Assembly: GCF_000485595.1 (NCBI RefSeq)
Contig: NW_014577422.1
Coordinates: 112,270-145,943 of the forward strand
Length of the DNA: 33,674 bases
Reading direction: 5' to 3'
DNA from: Priapulus caudatus
Taxonomy: Eukaryota; Priapulida; Priapulimorpha; Priapulimorphida; Priapulidae
Made by a program: the position numbers and the translations under genes. The notes under the pieces were generated by a model. It ran no database searches. It was not told where the DNA came from and saw nothing but the letters and a program-made list of their open reading frames with translations. Positions 1 through 26,107 of this stretch are shown here, piece after piece (within the stretch, counting starts at the first letter, position 1; every line of letters begins with the position of its first letter).

Positions 1-412
1 TCTCCGTCCTACACCTCCTCTCTGTCCATCCTTCTACACCTCTCTTTCTGCCCAGCCTTTTACCACCTCTCTCTCCTCATCCTCCTCTCTCCTCCCGCCT
101 TGGCCTACATCCCTCCTCTGTCCTTACATCCTCTCTCTCCTACTCCTCTCTCTCCTACATCCCTCTCTCTCTCCGTCTCTTCACCATCCCTCTCTGTCCT
201 CACCCCTCTCTCTCTCCATCCTTCTACCCCCCTCCTCTCTCGTCCATACTTCCTCACCGTTCCTTTCATCGTCCCATCCTTCGTACACCTGGCCTCTCTC
301 TTGCATCTCCTACCACCCTCCTCTCTCGTCCATCCTTCCTCACCCCTCTCTCTCGTCCTATCCTTCTACCAGCCCTCTCTCTCGTCGTCCAAGCCTTCCT
401 ACCACACTTTGC
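1..412. repeat. Pyrimidine-rich degenerate tandem tract
   Basis: C/T-rich sequence made of variants of CTCTCTCYTACATCC and CCATCCTTCTACC. Low-complexity; the long open frame across it is compositional. Confidence 0.85.
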
Positions 413-1057
413 GTGAGTGCGTGCGTGTGCACGTACACGTGCGTGCATGCGTGCGTGCGTGCGTGTGCACGACAACGTGCGTACATGCGTGCGTGCGTGC
501 GTGCGCACGTACACGTGCGTGCATGCGTGCGTGCGTGCGTGTGCACGTACATGTGCGTGCATGCGTGAGTGCGTGCGTGCGTGCGTGTGCACGTACACGT
601 GCGTGCATGAGTGTGTGCGTGCGTGCGCACGTACACGTGCGTGCGTGCGTACGTACACGTGCGTGCGTGTGAACTTACACGTGCGTGCATGCGTGCGTGC
701 GTCCGTGTGTGTGCACGTGCGTGCGTGCGTGTGTGCGCGCGTGTGCAGGTACACGTTCGTTCGTTCGTGCGTGCGTGCGCAGGTACACGTGTGCATGTGT
801 GCGTGCGTGCGTACGTGCGTGTGTGTGCAGGTACACAATCTACGTGCACATGCATGCACGCACGCACGCACGTGCGTGCGTGCCTGCGTGCGTGTGCACG
901 TACACGTGCGTGCATGCGTGCGTGTGTGCGTGCGTGCGTGCGTGTGAACTTACACGTGCGTGCGTGCGTGCGTGTGCACGTACGTGCATGCGTGCGTGCG
1001 TGCGTGCATGTGTGTGTGCGTGCGTGTGCACGTACACGTGCGTGCGTGCATCGCTAT
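413..1057. repeat. (TGCG)n-based alternating purine/pyrimidine array
   Basis: About 640 bp of GTGC, GCGT and ACGT units, with a higher-order motif GTGCACGTACACGTGCGTGC recurring roughly every 40-60 bp. All six frames give Cys/Arg/Val or His/Thr/Arg artefacts. Confidence 0.95.
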
Positions 1058-1162
1058 TACATGACATGACATACTAAACATGAAACATCGCTATTACGTC
1101 AGTATCGTTGAACAACTCTGATTGGCTGATGAATTGTACAATCCGGCGACTAAATTACCGAC

Positions 1163-1359
1163 CCGGACACACTAGGCGATTTTATCGGGCGACTGAAATG
1201 ATCGCCCGATAATATCGAAACGTTTTGATCTATGCGATTAATTCGGGCGACTAAATCGGGCGACTAAATCGGGCGACTAAATCGCCGGCGAATGACTGGA
1301 CACACTAGGCGATTTCACAGGCGATTTAGTCGCCCGATAAAATCGCCTAGTGTGTCCGG
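1163..1359. mobile_element. Short inverted-repeat element (MITE-like)
   Basis: Perfect 32-bp terminal inverted repeats at 1163-1194 and 1328-1359, starting CCGGACACACTAGGCGATTT. A third partial copy of the terminus sits inside at 1297-1315, with GGGCGACTAAATC repeated between. No coding capacity. Confidence 0.85.
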
Positions 1360-1360
1360 C

Positions 1361-1397
1361 CCTTTAGGGTTAGGGTTAGGGAGTAGGCGTAGGCGAC
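1361..1397 (+). repeat. Interstitial telomere-like repeat plus GTAGGC units
   Basis: CCTTTAGGGTTAGGGTTAGGG followed by AGTAGGCGTAGGCG. The same composite occurs inverted at 20137-20180. Confidence 0.8.
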
Positions 1398-1744
1398 ATA
1401 CTCGCCGACACCTCGGGTACTACATATACGACAACGACCCCTTCAGCCCCAGTACTGGCTCCTCCACCGCGCAGCCCACGTTATAACATAGGTTCATGAG
1501 GCAATGCAAGTAGTGGTTGATACTAGCCGCGGACACGCACTTACACGAAGTTCTGTAGTTTTGTGCGGTGCGCACACGTGAGGTATGCGTGAGCGTGGTA
1601 CGGACACGGGCTATCCCTACGAGCGTGCTACGACAACGCCGTGATATCTTGCGCGTGCGAGAGAGAGATTCCAATCGGAGTCAGTCAGTTGCCACGCTTG
1701 CTGCTACGCGTTGCAATCTTCCTGGTGGAAATTATATACTAATT

Positions 1745-1952
1745 AAGCCCGGCGCACACGTGGCGATTTTTATTGACAGTACCGTCGACTCGACAACAAA
1801 TATCAAATATGTTTGATATTCCAGCGACGAGTTTCTGGCGTCAAAATCGGTGACGCCGTGCAGCGCACACGTTGCGATTTCTCGGCGATTTTGTTGCTGG
1901 CAACAGAATCGCCGGTACTGTCGATAAAAATCGCTACGTGTGCGCCGGGCTT
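1745..1952. mobile_element. Short inverted-repeat element (MITE-like), AAGCCCGGCGCACA family
   Basis: 39-bp near-perfect inverted ends at 1745-1783 and 1914-1952, starting AAGCCCGGCGCACACGTGGC. An internal subterminal copy (CAGCGCACACGTTGCGATTT) lies at 1861-1880. Another terminus of this family starts at 33616. Confidence 0.85.
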
Positions 1953-2900
1953 TAGAGACACTAAATTATTTGTACATAACGGAATGCTTGTATCGCGGAT
2001 TGTGCTATGCAACTTAATTTTTATACAGTATACATGGTAATATCAATAGCAGCCAACTCGTTAAAGTTACACAGCTGTATCTTTATTACTGTACTACCAG
2101 TAGGTATAGCAAAGCCTATCATAGATTTTAGATCCGTATTACTAGTATCCTAGATATATGCTCTGAGCGCGAACGCGGTGGCAGGAGGGCGCACTTGATT
2201 CGGTTGCCAGAGAGTTTATCAGAAGAATACTTGGCTACAGTACACGTCAGTTGAGCGCTGTCGCTCTGCGGCACTTGTTTATGTAAGGGAATCTATTCTA
2301 CTGCTCGCCGTTTCTTGCCGTTTACGCGTGTCGGTGTAGACTTCACATGTAGGTGAACGTAGAGTGTAGGTGGGTATATCGTACACAATTGACGTCGATC
2401 GTTGATTGCATTATTTAGGCGGTGCCATGCTATCCCCACAGCTAACCACAGCTGCCAAGCACATCTAATTGCTGGTGGAGGTAGAGGTCGTCGCTGTTAT
2501 AGAAGGAACACTGACATTAGAGCTGTGGTTAATGTGAGGGTGGCATTGATACGCGCTTGCTTAGGTGCGTCCGTTGGTGCAATGTGATCATCATTCAAAG
2601 AGATTCAGTATTATGAACAGCTGTGTGAATGAAATAATGACAGAGTTTCCGACATTTCCGAGTCGGAACCTCTGCAGTGTAAAGTATGTTTGTTACTAGT
2701 GATAGTCATCGTTACTAGATTACTCGGATTTGAATCGTAGAATCGAAATAGTGCTAACAAGCAGATGAATGATTTGCATATCAACAGTCAGGCGAGTGTG
2801 CGGGTAGATAGATGAATACTCCCTGAATACTGTAGGAGTGCGTCTCTGTGCTTTTTGGTGTGTTCACCTCTTACTGCAAATGCATATGTCATATATCTAC
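1953..2900. other. Intergenic stretch, no recognised gene
   Basis: Apart from the 2167-2280 repeat fragment nothing is identified. A 61-codon Arg-rich frame at 2402-2587 has no recognisable motif. Confidence 0.6.
2167..2280 (+). repeat. Fragment related to the left end of the 1.9-kb repeat
   Basis: Matches 23894-23990 with small indels, including GAGCGCTGTCGCTCTGCGGC, the segment that begins both long copies. Only about 110 bp are shared. Confidence 0.75.
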
Positions 2901-2914
2901 ACTAACACGTTTAG

Positions 2915-2967
2915 TTATATATATATCAGGAGCGTATAATGACAAATATATTTGTCATTATACGCTC

Positions 2968-2982
<15 letters not shown>
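2915..2982. repeat. Perfect palindrome without spacer
   Basis: The dyad axis lies between 2948 and 2949. The arms include CAGGAGCGTATAATGACAAA and its complement and extend into flanking AT dinucleotides, about 34 bp each. It is followed by (AT)n to about 3005. Confidence 0.95.
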
Positions 2983-3009
<27 letters not shown>

Positions 3010-3011
<2 letters not shown>

Positions 3012-3245
3012 CTACAGGTTCAGTGTTTATATATATCGTATGTCTGGAGTCCGAGTCTTTATATATTATATATTTGCACTAATAGTGTTTATATATTGTA
3101 TATCTACACAAATGGTGTTTATATATACATTATATCAAGAGTACATAATGGGAGAGGTGACTACATGATTAGGTACATAGCCTATGATCTCGTATCGGTA
3201 TGTGTGCGTTGTTATACAAAATAAATAAATATATATATATATCCG
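3010..3245. repeat. AT-rich minisatellite and (AT)n run
   Basis: Repeats of a ~38-bp motif, GTGTTTATATATTRTATATCTRCACWAAT, followed by ATAAATAAATATATATATAT at 3222-3241. Not coding. Confidence 0.6.
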
Positions 3246-3817
3246 TCATTTTATTAGCAGTTGTCTATTTCTCATATAAAAATCCGACCTATGTGGAATT
3301 TTCACTTGACCAGTGAGAGGCAAACATGCTTGGAAAACCCTTATTGGTTCTTGTTGTCTAATGTCTACCCACACTGTAAACGGTGCATAGGCCTGACCTA
3401 ATCCAATTATTTCACGATTTCAAATTGGTCTATCAAGACGGATAACTGCGATGAATGCCAAAACTTCTATTGAATCGAATCTTGAAAGAAACGTCCCTAG
3501 ATGGACCCAGTAGTATTCGCCAGGAACAAGAAATCTGGAACATGTATTTCAAAAAGAAAACCGGTTTTCAAAAGTGGAATCATAGCTTTTATTACAAAAT
3601 ACTAGTAGCTACAACTGCCACGATATTAGGCATGTTTCCTCTCCATACTTCAAACAGACCCTTATCATCGGCATCATCATTGCCATCATCATCAATGACA
3701 CACATCTTATTTACACACGTTTCCTTAAATATGGGAGCGGTTCTTGTGTCAATAACAAAAAGCCAGCAAGCACAGTCACGCGGCTGGCAAAACAACGAAG
3801 CCACATGCACGCGAATA

Positions 3818-3942
3818 TGACGTCACCCCTACATGCACGTGTGAATGACGTCTCATCTGCACGCGCGTGACGTCACAACATCTACGCATCAACCACAGAC
3901 GTCGTAACGTCTGCGAGTTTTCCTGGAGCGCACGTATAAAAA
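3818..3942 (+). promoter_or_regulatory. CRE cluster and TATA box: candidate promoter or LTR U3
   Basis: TGACGTCA at 3818-3825 and 3868-3875, TGACGTCT at 3846-3853 and AGACGTCG at 3897-3904 precede TATAAAAA at 3935-3942. The sites sit in ~22-28 bp imperfect tandem repeats (CATGCACG...TGACGTC). An ATG with a fair context (GAAGCCATGT) follows at 4059 and opens a short Arg-rich frame. AATAAA at 4551 and a TTTGGGGGTCCGTC stretch near 4697, resembling a primer-binding site, would fit a retroelement LTR. No gene body or polymerase is seen downstream. Confidence 0.5.
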
Positions 3943-5650
3943 CAGCGACGCGTTCTCTCTCTCTGCTGCTCGCTACTCGACCCTACTGGTTCCTCTACAT
4001 GCTAACAGCTTAGCCTCGCTCGCCTTCCTCTCTCTCTCTCCCACCTCAGTTGGAAGCCATGTCCCGGATTCCTCGCCACCTCCCGGTGCGTAACCGTGAC
4101 GACGCACGCAGCGTGGAGACCTGTGTGAGTCGTCACGGCGGGGCGGGATCTCGTGGGAGCCCTCAGCGATTATCGATACGGCTTGTTGTAATAATACGTC
4201 TCGCGCGTGGCGATCGGTGACCGTGCTTAGGGAACCTGCTACATGAGCAAGCTACCACGCACGGCAAGAGCAGCCGCAGCAGCGTAAAGAAAGCCACCTC
4301 GTCGCTGACAGGTAGAGTAAACGTATACATACTTACCGTATTTCGTGGCTTACGGGACTCGGTTTATTCACAACCCGGTGGAGTCCTATAAGCTTAAGGC
4401 CGGGGTAGTTTATATTTTACTCATATTTACTAGCTCATTAACTCATTATTATAGTTGTTTTTTGTTTAGCTATGGTTCAGTATATTATACACCTCAGCAG
4501 AAGAGCCTACAGTGTATACAAACCAATGGAGGGAGTGAGGTAAGCTTAAAAAATAAAGCTTAAAATAGTCTTCGAGGGATAAAAGATGGCAAAAACAAGA
4601 GTGCAGCCTTATTGCCTAATTGATGGTAAACACATACCTGGTAGTGGGGAGGAGAATTATGCAGTAAGAGTTCTCCTTTAGATAATTACCTTCTAAGTTT
4701 GGGGGTCCGTCTAGTGCATTGAGCGTTTTATAAGCCGAGAAATACGATATGTATACATGGTTATCTCTACATCAGTAGGTAGAGTAATAACTTATAATTA
4801 GTACAGGCTAGCAGAAAACCTGTCACCTGACTCGACTCCTATTCTCATCACACAACAACAGACTTCTCCCAAACTAGAAGAAATCCATCAACCGGTAACA
4901 TCCCAGCGACTGCGGCGTTCCCTTTCCAAATAAAAATAACCGAGAACAACAGAAGCGAAGAACTGCCTTGAGCCTAGACTCCTCACTCGAATCTTCCCTC
5001 CCTCCATACATATATACAGCTAAAGGTAGATGATGAGGTCCCGATTATTGACCTGATACAGCATCTATTAGATTGGCATCTAGATGCAAACATGACCGTA
5101 TTTTACTATTGAATTCGTATTTACTATCAGCGAATTCGAACTGACTATGTCTGCAACCACATTTGATGTGACTGCATCCATACTTACTATGAGTATAAAG
5201 ACCTCTAATCCTTGAGAAAAAGTAAAGCGAAAACGCTTTAACAGCGTGGAAGTCTCATTCGTTCACATAGTGGACTTGACAACGGCACGATAGACCGCTA
5301 GACACACACCAACATGCAAGCATTTCTTTGACTGAAATCTGGCGTGCGTTTCACCGGCAAAAAAAACCCTCACGCTGTGCCTAGATAGATCGACAGCTAC
5401 GTGGGATCAAGCTAAGTATGCTGCCCACACTGCATGGGTGCAAGCGGTTATAGTCCGACCACGCACGTGAGAGGCTACACTAAGCTACATGATGTCCAAC
5501 ACCTCCATACAACAACATCGTACTGGCTAGAAAACCGGCGCGCACGTACCCCGTTAAAAAAGCGAATATCAAAAGTGAAACAACCGCCAACGCCGCAAAA
5601 AGGCATAAAGCGCATCGACGGTTTTTGTTCTAAACCACGGCATTAAAAGT
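3943..5650. other. Downstream of the TATA box; no confirmed gene
   Basis: A 10-bp inverted repeat CCGTGACGAC/GTCGTCACGG lies at about 4095-4138. A short open segment 4802-4933 (LAENLSPDSTPILITQQQTS ... RLRRSLSK, stop) after an AG looks mildly coding-like but matches nothing I know. A basic 70-codon frame at 5434-5646 is likewise unrecognised. Confidence 0.45.
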
Positions 5651-5831
5651 TGTAGGCAACATTGATGGTGTCAGCGACCATCAAGTCAGGCCAGGTTATG
5701 CAAGCGTGACGTTCTCTCTTATTAAATCATCTAGCGCTGTAAACAGTGATTTAGAAGTGACATTTTCATGTCTGTCTGTGCCAGTCAAAAGTCACCAATG
5801 CATTTCGGCCCTACTTTAACAACCTGCTCAG

Positions 5832-6035
5832 TTTTTAATATGGCATTTCTTTACCACCCTTTTTAATACAGTAGTTCCTTAACCCCCCATTTTAAAAAGG
5901 CATCTCTTCAATAACCTTTTTAATAGGACATTTCTTTAACACCTTTTTTAAATATATCATTTCTTGTTACAGCTCTTTTTAATATGACAATTCTTTAATA
6001 CAGCACTGCATTAATACCCCCTTTGATACTGCATT
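5832..6035. repeat. ~29-bp degenerate tandem repeat downstream of COPS2
   Basis: About seven units of the type CTTTTTAATAYRGCATTTCTTTAACACC. On the COPS2 strand five units supply ATTAAA (5834, 5862, 5919, 5978 and 5994, left edges). Confidence 0.8.
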
Positions 6036-6266
6036 TGTTTAAACGAGCCTTACTTACAGCTAAATGCAGAAAGTTTGCAGACAGAGAGAGAGAGAGATAG
6101 CAAGAGGAGAAAGAAACTGACACGTCTGACACTTTTGCGTACGGTGCAGGATGGGACGAGGCGCGTCTCTCCACTGTGCACCACCACTGCCATGTAACAA
6201 GGCCCTCTCGCCGCTGCGTCGTCGCCTACATGCACCACCGGTCTACACGTGCAGTGTCTGCTGATG

Positions 6267-19452
<13,186 letters not shown>

Positions 19453-19724
19453 GATGCTATGTAGCTGGAAATCGAGGGTTATGAACTTTACGTAAAATCG
19501 ACTATAGGGGCAAAATTATTGCGCTAAGCAAACTTCTGAAAATATATATTGTTGATAATAACCGTAATACGGATTAAAATCAAATAAATCTAGTAAAAAA
19601 TATTTTTAAGTATATCAAATTTTTGTTTTTTATAGGGTAAGCTTTCCACACGGATTTTATGTTTCTCCATTGCTTGAACAGTGGTGACACCTACACGCAG
19701 AACAGGAAATCACACACAGTCAAG
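19453..19724. promoter_or_regulatory. Divergent promoter interval between COPS2 and DDA1
   Basis: Only 272 bp separate the two start codons, which face away from each other, so both 5' UTRs and both core promoters must lie here or overlap the first exons. The interval is AT-rich, with no convincing paired TATA boxes and no CpG-dense core. The call rests on gene geometry. Confidence 0.8.
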
Positions 19725-21562
<1,838 letters not shown>

Positions 21563-21688
21563 TAATTACTACACATGCACAATTTAGTTCATATGTATCT
21601 ACGAGTGGATGAATAGATAATGAAATCAATGATTAGGTTGTTGTAATTTCTTAAAATCACTAAGGCTAGATAGCAGTGTTGTAGGTCT

Positions 21689-21720
21689 CGAGGCTGGTCT
21701 TGGCCTCGAGACCAGCCTCG
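21689..21720. repeat. GC-rich hairpin
   Basis: 12-bp perfect stem CGAGGCTGGTCT/AGACCAGCCTCG around an 8-nt loop, followed by degenerate CTCGGACTC units to 21785. Confidence 0.9.
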
Positions 21721-21905
21721 ATGCCGGTTTCTTTTGGTCTCTGCCTCGGAGTGCAATGACTCGGACTCTAACTCGGGTCGAGGCCACTACATAGTACATA
21801 ACTGTACATATTGTAAACACGCAGTTTACAAGAATTGAAAACTAAAACTCCTACCTAATACAAACAAGTGACAGATCCAGGGGGCAGGAGACACCCCCCA
21901 TTTTT

Positions 21906-22140
21906 AGCTCATCTGACATAGTCAGATGCAGCTTGTAGAATCGCATGAGCATGCGTCCGTCCGTCCGTCCGTCCGTCAACAGTTGGGCACAAATCTTAAC
22001 CGCTCGACGTACGGTCACGATATTCGGGACTTCGGGGGGGATCGTCAAAACGAGTTTGGCGATGTCGAGCTGGAGGTCAAACGGTCAAAGGTCAAGAGGG
22101 TAAAAGAAGGGGAACATTCCCTCCTTACCTTAAGGTAGTA
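21906..22140. repeat. Dispersed repeat with hairpin start and (GTCC)n
   Basis: Opens AGCTCATCTGACATAGTCAG (hairpin), then ATGCGTCCGTCCGTCCGTCC, followed by GGAGGTCAAACGGTCAAAGG. Repeats of this general form are common in marine invertebrate genomes. Related GGTCAAAGGTCA sequence continues to about 22265. Confidence 0.6.
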
Positions 22141-22933
22141 GGGAGGAAATGCAGAATTGCGGCACAAATCTAAACAGCGCTCGACCTAGGCTCGTGATAG
22201 TCAGTGTTATAGCATCATGGTAGGAAAAGCCATCACTGTGCTGAAATTGGAGGTCAAAGGTCAATGGGGCACTGGGCAGATTTTAGACATTTTCTGAGGA
22301 CATGGTCTGACGGAGCGATTGGAAACTTTTTTTGTTTCAGCAGTGACCTAGCATTTTTATGATTTATTGAAAGGACCATGAAAATGTACTTTCTGCTGAC
22401 ATGGCGAAGAGTAAGTGTCGGATAACCTTTTGACCTCAAGAGGAGGGTTAAAATGGATTTGTTTACTGTTAGAAAGAATTTGACTGCCGGGTTTGCTATA
22501 GAATCGTATACATATTTGCCTGCATGTATGAGGCTACAATGTCACAGTGAAATTTCAAAAGCTAAATTTGGTTTGAAGAAGTTTATGCTCCTTAAATCGT
22601 ATAATTCATGGCATTCTGTACTGTCAGTGTGTTACATGTAACTTTATGCCACTGCCAGTGGCCACTGCCAGTGCATGTGGTGGTGATAGTACGGTGTTAG
22701 TTTGCCTGCTTAATTAGTTACAGGTGGCAGCTCTCTATTTCAGCTTGTAGGGCTTGCGTAGATAAAGCGGATGAGTGCCTTACCTATTCTGTCTTGCAAA
22801 TAGTTGTTGCTATACTACGTACGTATGGGAGCTTCCATCTTTAATCTTAAGACACAACGATACGCGCGCATCTCGTGGCAACTTTCATAACGATCCCAAC
22901 GAAACATTCTTTGGAAGGTTCCTGATACCATCC

Positions 22934-23036
22934 AGTGTTCGAAATAAGGGCTATCCGTTTGTCTGCTACTTGTCCATTTCACGGAGGACAAGTAGATCTG
23001 TCGCGTAGCTTGTCTGCGCGACAAGCAGCTTTTTAG
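22934..23036. repeat. Double-hairpin repeat element
   Basis: Starts CAGTGTTCGAAATAAGGG. Stems CTACTTGTCC/GGACAAGTAG (22966-22975, 22986-22995) and GCTTGTC/GACAAGC (~23008-23026). Confidence 0.65.
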
Positions 23037-23218
23037 AGCAATTTTTCATAATTTTCAAACCATTGCTGGCCGCTGCTGGGAACACGCGAGTTAACATAGT
23101 ATAAACATGGGCTGCCGGAGTGCCACGCGAATTAACATATAGTATAAAAATTTATGTGAAGTTATATAAATACGTTACCGCCTTGCTAGCTCACGAAACG
23201 GGCTTGCTAGGTTAGAAG

Positions 23219-23310
23219 ACCATCAGACAACAGTCTGATAGACAATCAGACATCTGTATAGACAGATCAGTCTGAATAGACAATCAGACATTCGTATAGA
23301 CAATCAGTCG
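23219..23310. repeat. Short tandem repeat of CAGACAATCAGACA type
   Basis: Four to five degenerate ~20-bp units (ATAGACAATCAGACATCYGT) just left of the purine tract. Confidence 0.75.
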
Positions 23311-23340
23311 CTCAGCCTCGTGCCGGAAGCGCTACGTACC

Positions 23341-23893
23341 TCGAGAAAGAGAAAATCGAGAGAGAGGGAGCGAGGGGAAGAGAGAGTGAAGAGAGCAGGA
23401 GAAGCAGAGAGAGCAAGAGAGAGAGAGAAGAGGAGAGAGAGAAGAGAAGAGAGGAGAGAGAAGAGAGAGAGAGAGAAGAGGCAGTGGAAGAGAGAGAAGA
23501 GAGAGAGAGAGAAGGAGAGAGAGGAGAGAGGAAGAGAGAAGAAGAGAGTGAAGAAGTGGAGAGAGAGAGGCGGCGAAAAGAGTGAGAGAGAAGAGAGAGA
23601 GAGACGGGGAGAGAGAGGAGCGAGAGAGAGAGAGAGAAGCAGAGAGAAGAGACAGAAGCAAAGACAAAGAAAGAGAGAGAACAACGATGGAGAGTGAGTG
23701 AGCGAGCGAGAAGGGGAGAGAGAGAGCGTGAAGGGAAGAGAGCAGAGAGAGAGAGAGAGAGCGAGTGTGATGTTGAGCGAGAGAGAGAGTGTGATTGAGC
23801 GAAGAGAGAGAGGCGAGAGAAGAGAGCGCGAAGCGGAAAGAGAGAGCAAGGCGAGAGAGCGAAAGAGAAAGAATGAGAGACAAGAGGGAGAGC
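23341..23893. repeat. Purine-rich (GA)n tract
   Basis: About 550 bp of almost pure A/G on the plus strand, built of GAGA, GAAGAGA and similar units. The long Ser/Leu-rich open frames on the other strand come from this composition and are not genes. Confidence 0.95.
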
Positions 23894-23944
23894 GAACGCG
23901 CGATGGGAGGGTGCTCTTGATTCGTTGCCAGTGAGTTTAGCATC

Positions 23945-25859
23945 AGAACACCTGCCGTCAGTGAGCGCTGTCGCTCTGCCGCACTTGCTTGAACAAACAC
24001 ATACATAGAAGTGAGCAGCCTTGTCGGTCTGTCCCCCTTTTTTATCAAAACTGACTCGGACTTGGGTGGTGTGGACTCGGACTCGGGTGGCGCGGACTCG
24101 GGGGGGGGCGCGAACTCGACTTGGGGGGGGGGAGGTGCGGACTTCACTACACACTGGCTCGATAGTTGGATGATTGAGGAACATGATGTCCTTCAGCTAA
24201 TTATTGATGTGTAGACAAGTATAAGCAAGATGAAATGTTTATCTGATTGCTTTATTGATGGCCACTTAAATGCCGTAAGATAGTACTTGCCTATTATTCC
24301 AATGAAATTCGACTCATAACACTGATCAATGTCAGTAGTTAGCTATACGTCTCATTTCTCATTTATGACCATGCAAGAAGATGTGAAATGTCCGGTGATT
24401 GAATGTTGCTATGTGTGGGCGGCTGTATTAGTTCTGCGCAGGTGCTGGCGGTTGACACCCATTGTAGGATGTGCTTTTCTGCTAATCCATAGAATGCTCA
24501 GGAAGAAGCGGGATCAGTCTAAAGCAACCTAGGTGACTCGCCCGACACGTCTCCGCGAGTAAGCAACTGCGATTAGAACGCTCATCAGATGGCCGCTCGT
24601 CCATCGTCGTCATAGCGATGCAGGAATCCTGTGTAGCATCCTCCATCGTTGCTCGATGTCGTACGTACTTTGTTCGCACGACTCCGGTCGGGCTGTCCGG
24701 TGGTCCATTTCGCGCTCGATTAGTTACACGTGTTTATAAGAGGTTTAGCGGTGTCAGCGGTCCGTGAAAACACGCAGGGCGGAAAGGCCTGACGCCAAGC
24801 ACAATATCTCGTCGTCGCACTATCGGTTCTGCTTCAGTCGCGCTTGTGCAGATGTTGAGAAATGGAGGGCTTATATTGGTTATGACGTGCACGCGAGTTT
24901 GTTACAAAGAAAATCATAGGGCGATGCGCTTTGGCGTTATGTTGCCTACGATTGCTGTCCGCCATGTGTTTGCTACATAATTGTGTTTATGTTAGCGCAT
25001 GTGCTTGTTTTCAATTCTGATGTGTAGAAGAGATGTATATCGGGTAGAGGACCACGGTGATACTGTGAACATTTATTGACCCCCTGGATTGAAAGTAACG
25101 GAATTTTGTCTCGCCGATCAGTTCTGGACGATGCGAGACATCGCGCTCGTTGTCTTGCGAATTCTTATCACAGATCTGCTCTAGCCTTAATGCATCAATA
25201 TAAACCTCACGTTTCCCCGAACCGCTTTCACTGGTTTGATACTAGTTTGATTCTCGGGTCGTCCATAGCGGAAGAGCCGTAGAAACGAGTTTTCGGCTAT
25301 GAGAGAGATGATGTTTTCTGTGAATGTTGTCAAAGCATGGTCAAGTTGAACGTTCAACGCAGGTTCGTGCCAGAACAATTGGTTGCCGACGAACCTAGAT
25401 CCGACGTTTAACTGTGGGTGTGCCAAGACCGGAATCGGGTGTCTTAAACTGTCTTTTCGTACAACTTGTTTGCCCCTATCTGCCGGAGGAGTGATGTACG
25501 GTTAGCTAGCGTGTGATGCGTCTGTCAGCGCTATCACTGTGATATCTCCGCCGCGTTACTGTGTTACAAACTAATACGTGTCAGCAGAAGCCGGGTAAGT
25601 GCAGGTGCACTTCCCATGTGGACCAAACCTTTTTCCCGCTCGGGGGGGGGGGGGGTTGTCGTCGGGAAGTCCTAGCTGAAGTAGGTGTTTGAATCTTCCA
25701 TTACGAATGCAAGAGCGGCGCGGCTGACACGACGTCGGGTAGAAATGCGCGGGACACATCGCTGACTGCTGTCTTGATACCGAAGGGAACTGCAGCACTA
25801 CGTATGTATCCACAGGCAGAGTGGAGAACAGGGCTACATGGGTAGAGCTAGACCTGTGA
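23945..25859 (+). repeat. 1.9-kb dispersed repeat, copy 2
   Basis: Second direct copy of 17273-19174, 6.7 kb away and beyond DDA1. The left side joins the purine-rich tract through a stretch also found at 2167-2280. The right side runs into a 37-bp minisatellite whose first unit is shared with copy 1. Element class unknown. Confidence 0.9.
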
Positions 25860-26107
25860 CAGAGCGAAGGGCTACATAGGTAGGGCTAGGTCTGTGACAG
25901 ATCGAAGGGCTACATAGATACAGCTAGACCTGAGACAGAGCGAAGGGCTACATAGGTAGGGCTAGGCCTTTGACAGAGCAAGGGCTACATAAGTAGAGCT
26001 AGATCTGTGACAGAGCAAGGGCTATATAGGTAGAGCTATACCTGTGACAGAGCAAGGGCTACATATGTAGGGCTAGGCCTGTGACAGAGCAAGGGCTACA
26101 TAGGTAG
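25830..26107 (+). repeat. 37-38 bp minisatellite, about 7.4 units
   Basis: Units begin AGGGCTACATAGGTAG, continue with GGCTAGGCCTGTGACAGAGC and differ at a few sites. One partial unit exists at the end of repeat copy 1 (19146-19174), so the array grew at the edge of copy 2. Confidence 0.93.

Noticed and set aside
100-1077. Long open frames rich in Cys/Arg/Val or His/Thr/Arg
   Set aside because: They are produced by the pyrimidine and TGCG arrays and occur in several frames on both strands at once.
1371-1535. Two overlapping open frames after the telomere-like repeat (PSAPVLAPPPRSPRY and GYYIYDNDPFSPSTG)
   Set aside because: Both frames are open by composition, and the sequence starts inside a dispersed repeat; no homologue recognised.
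3455-3820. 121-codon plus-strand frame
   Set aside because: No motif, biased Ser run from a CAT repeat, and the end overlaps the CRE cluster.
23304-24184. Open frames of 180-290 codons, Ser/Leu-rich on minus and Glu/Arg-rich on plus
   Set aside because: Pure composition effect of the GA tract; no start context or domain.
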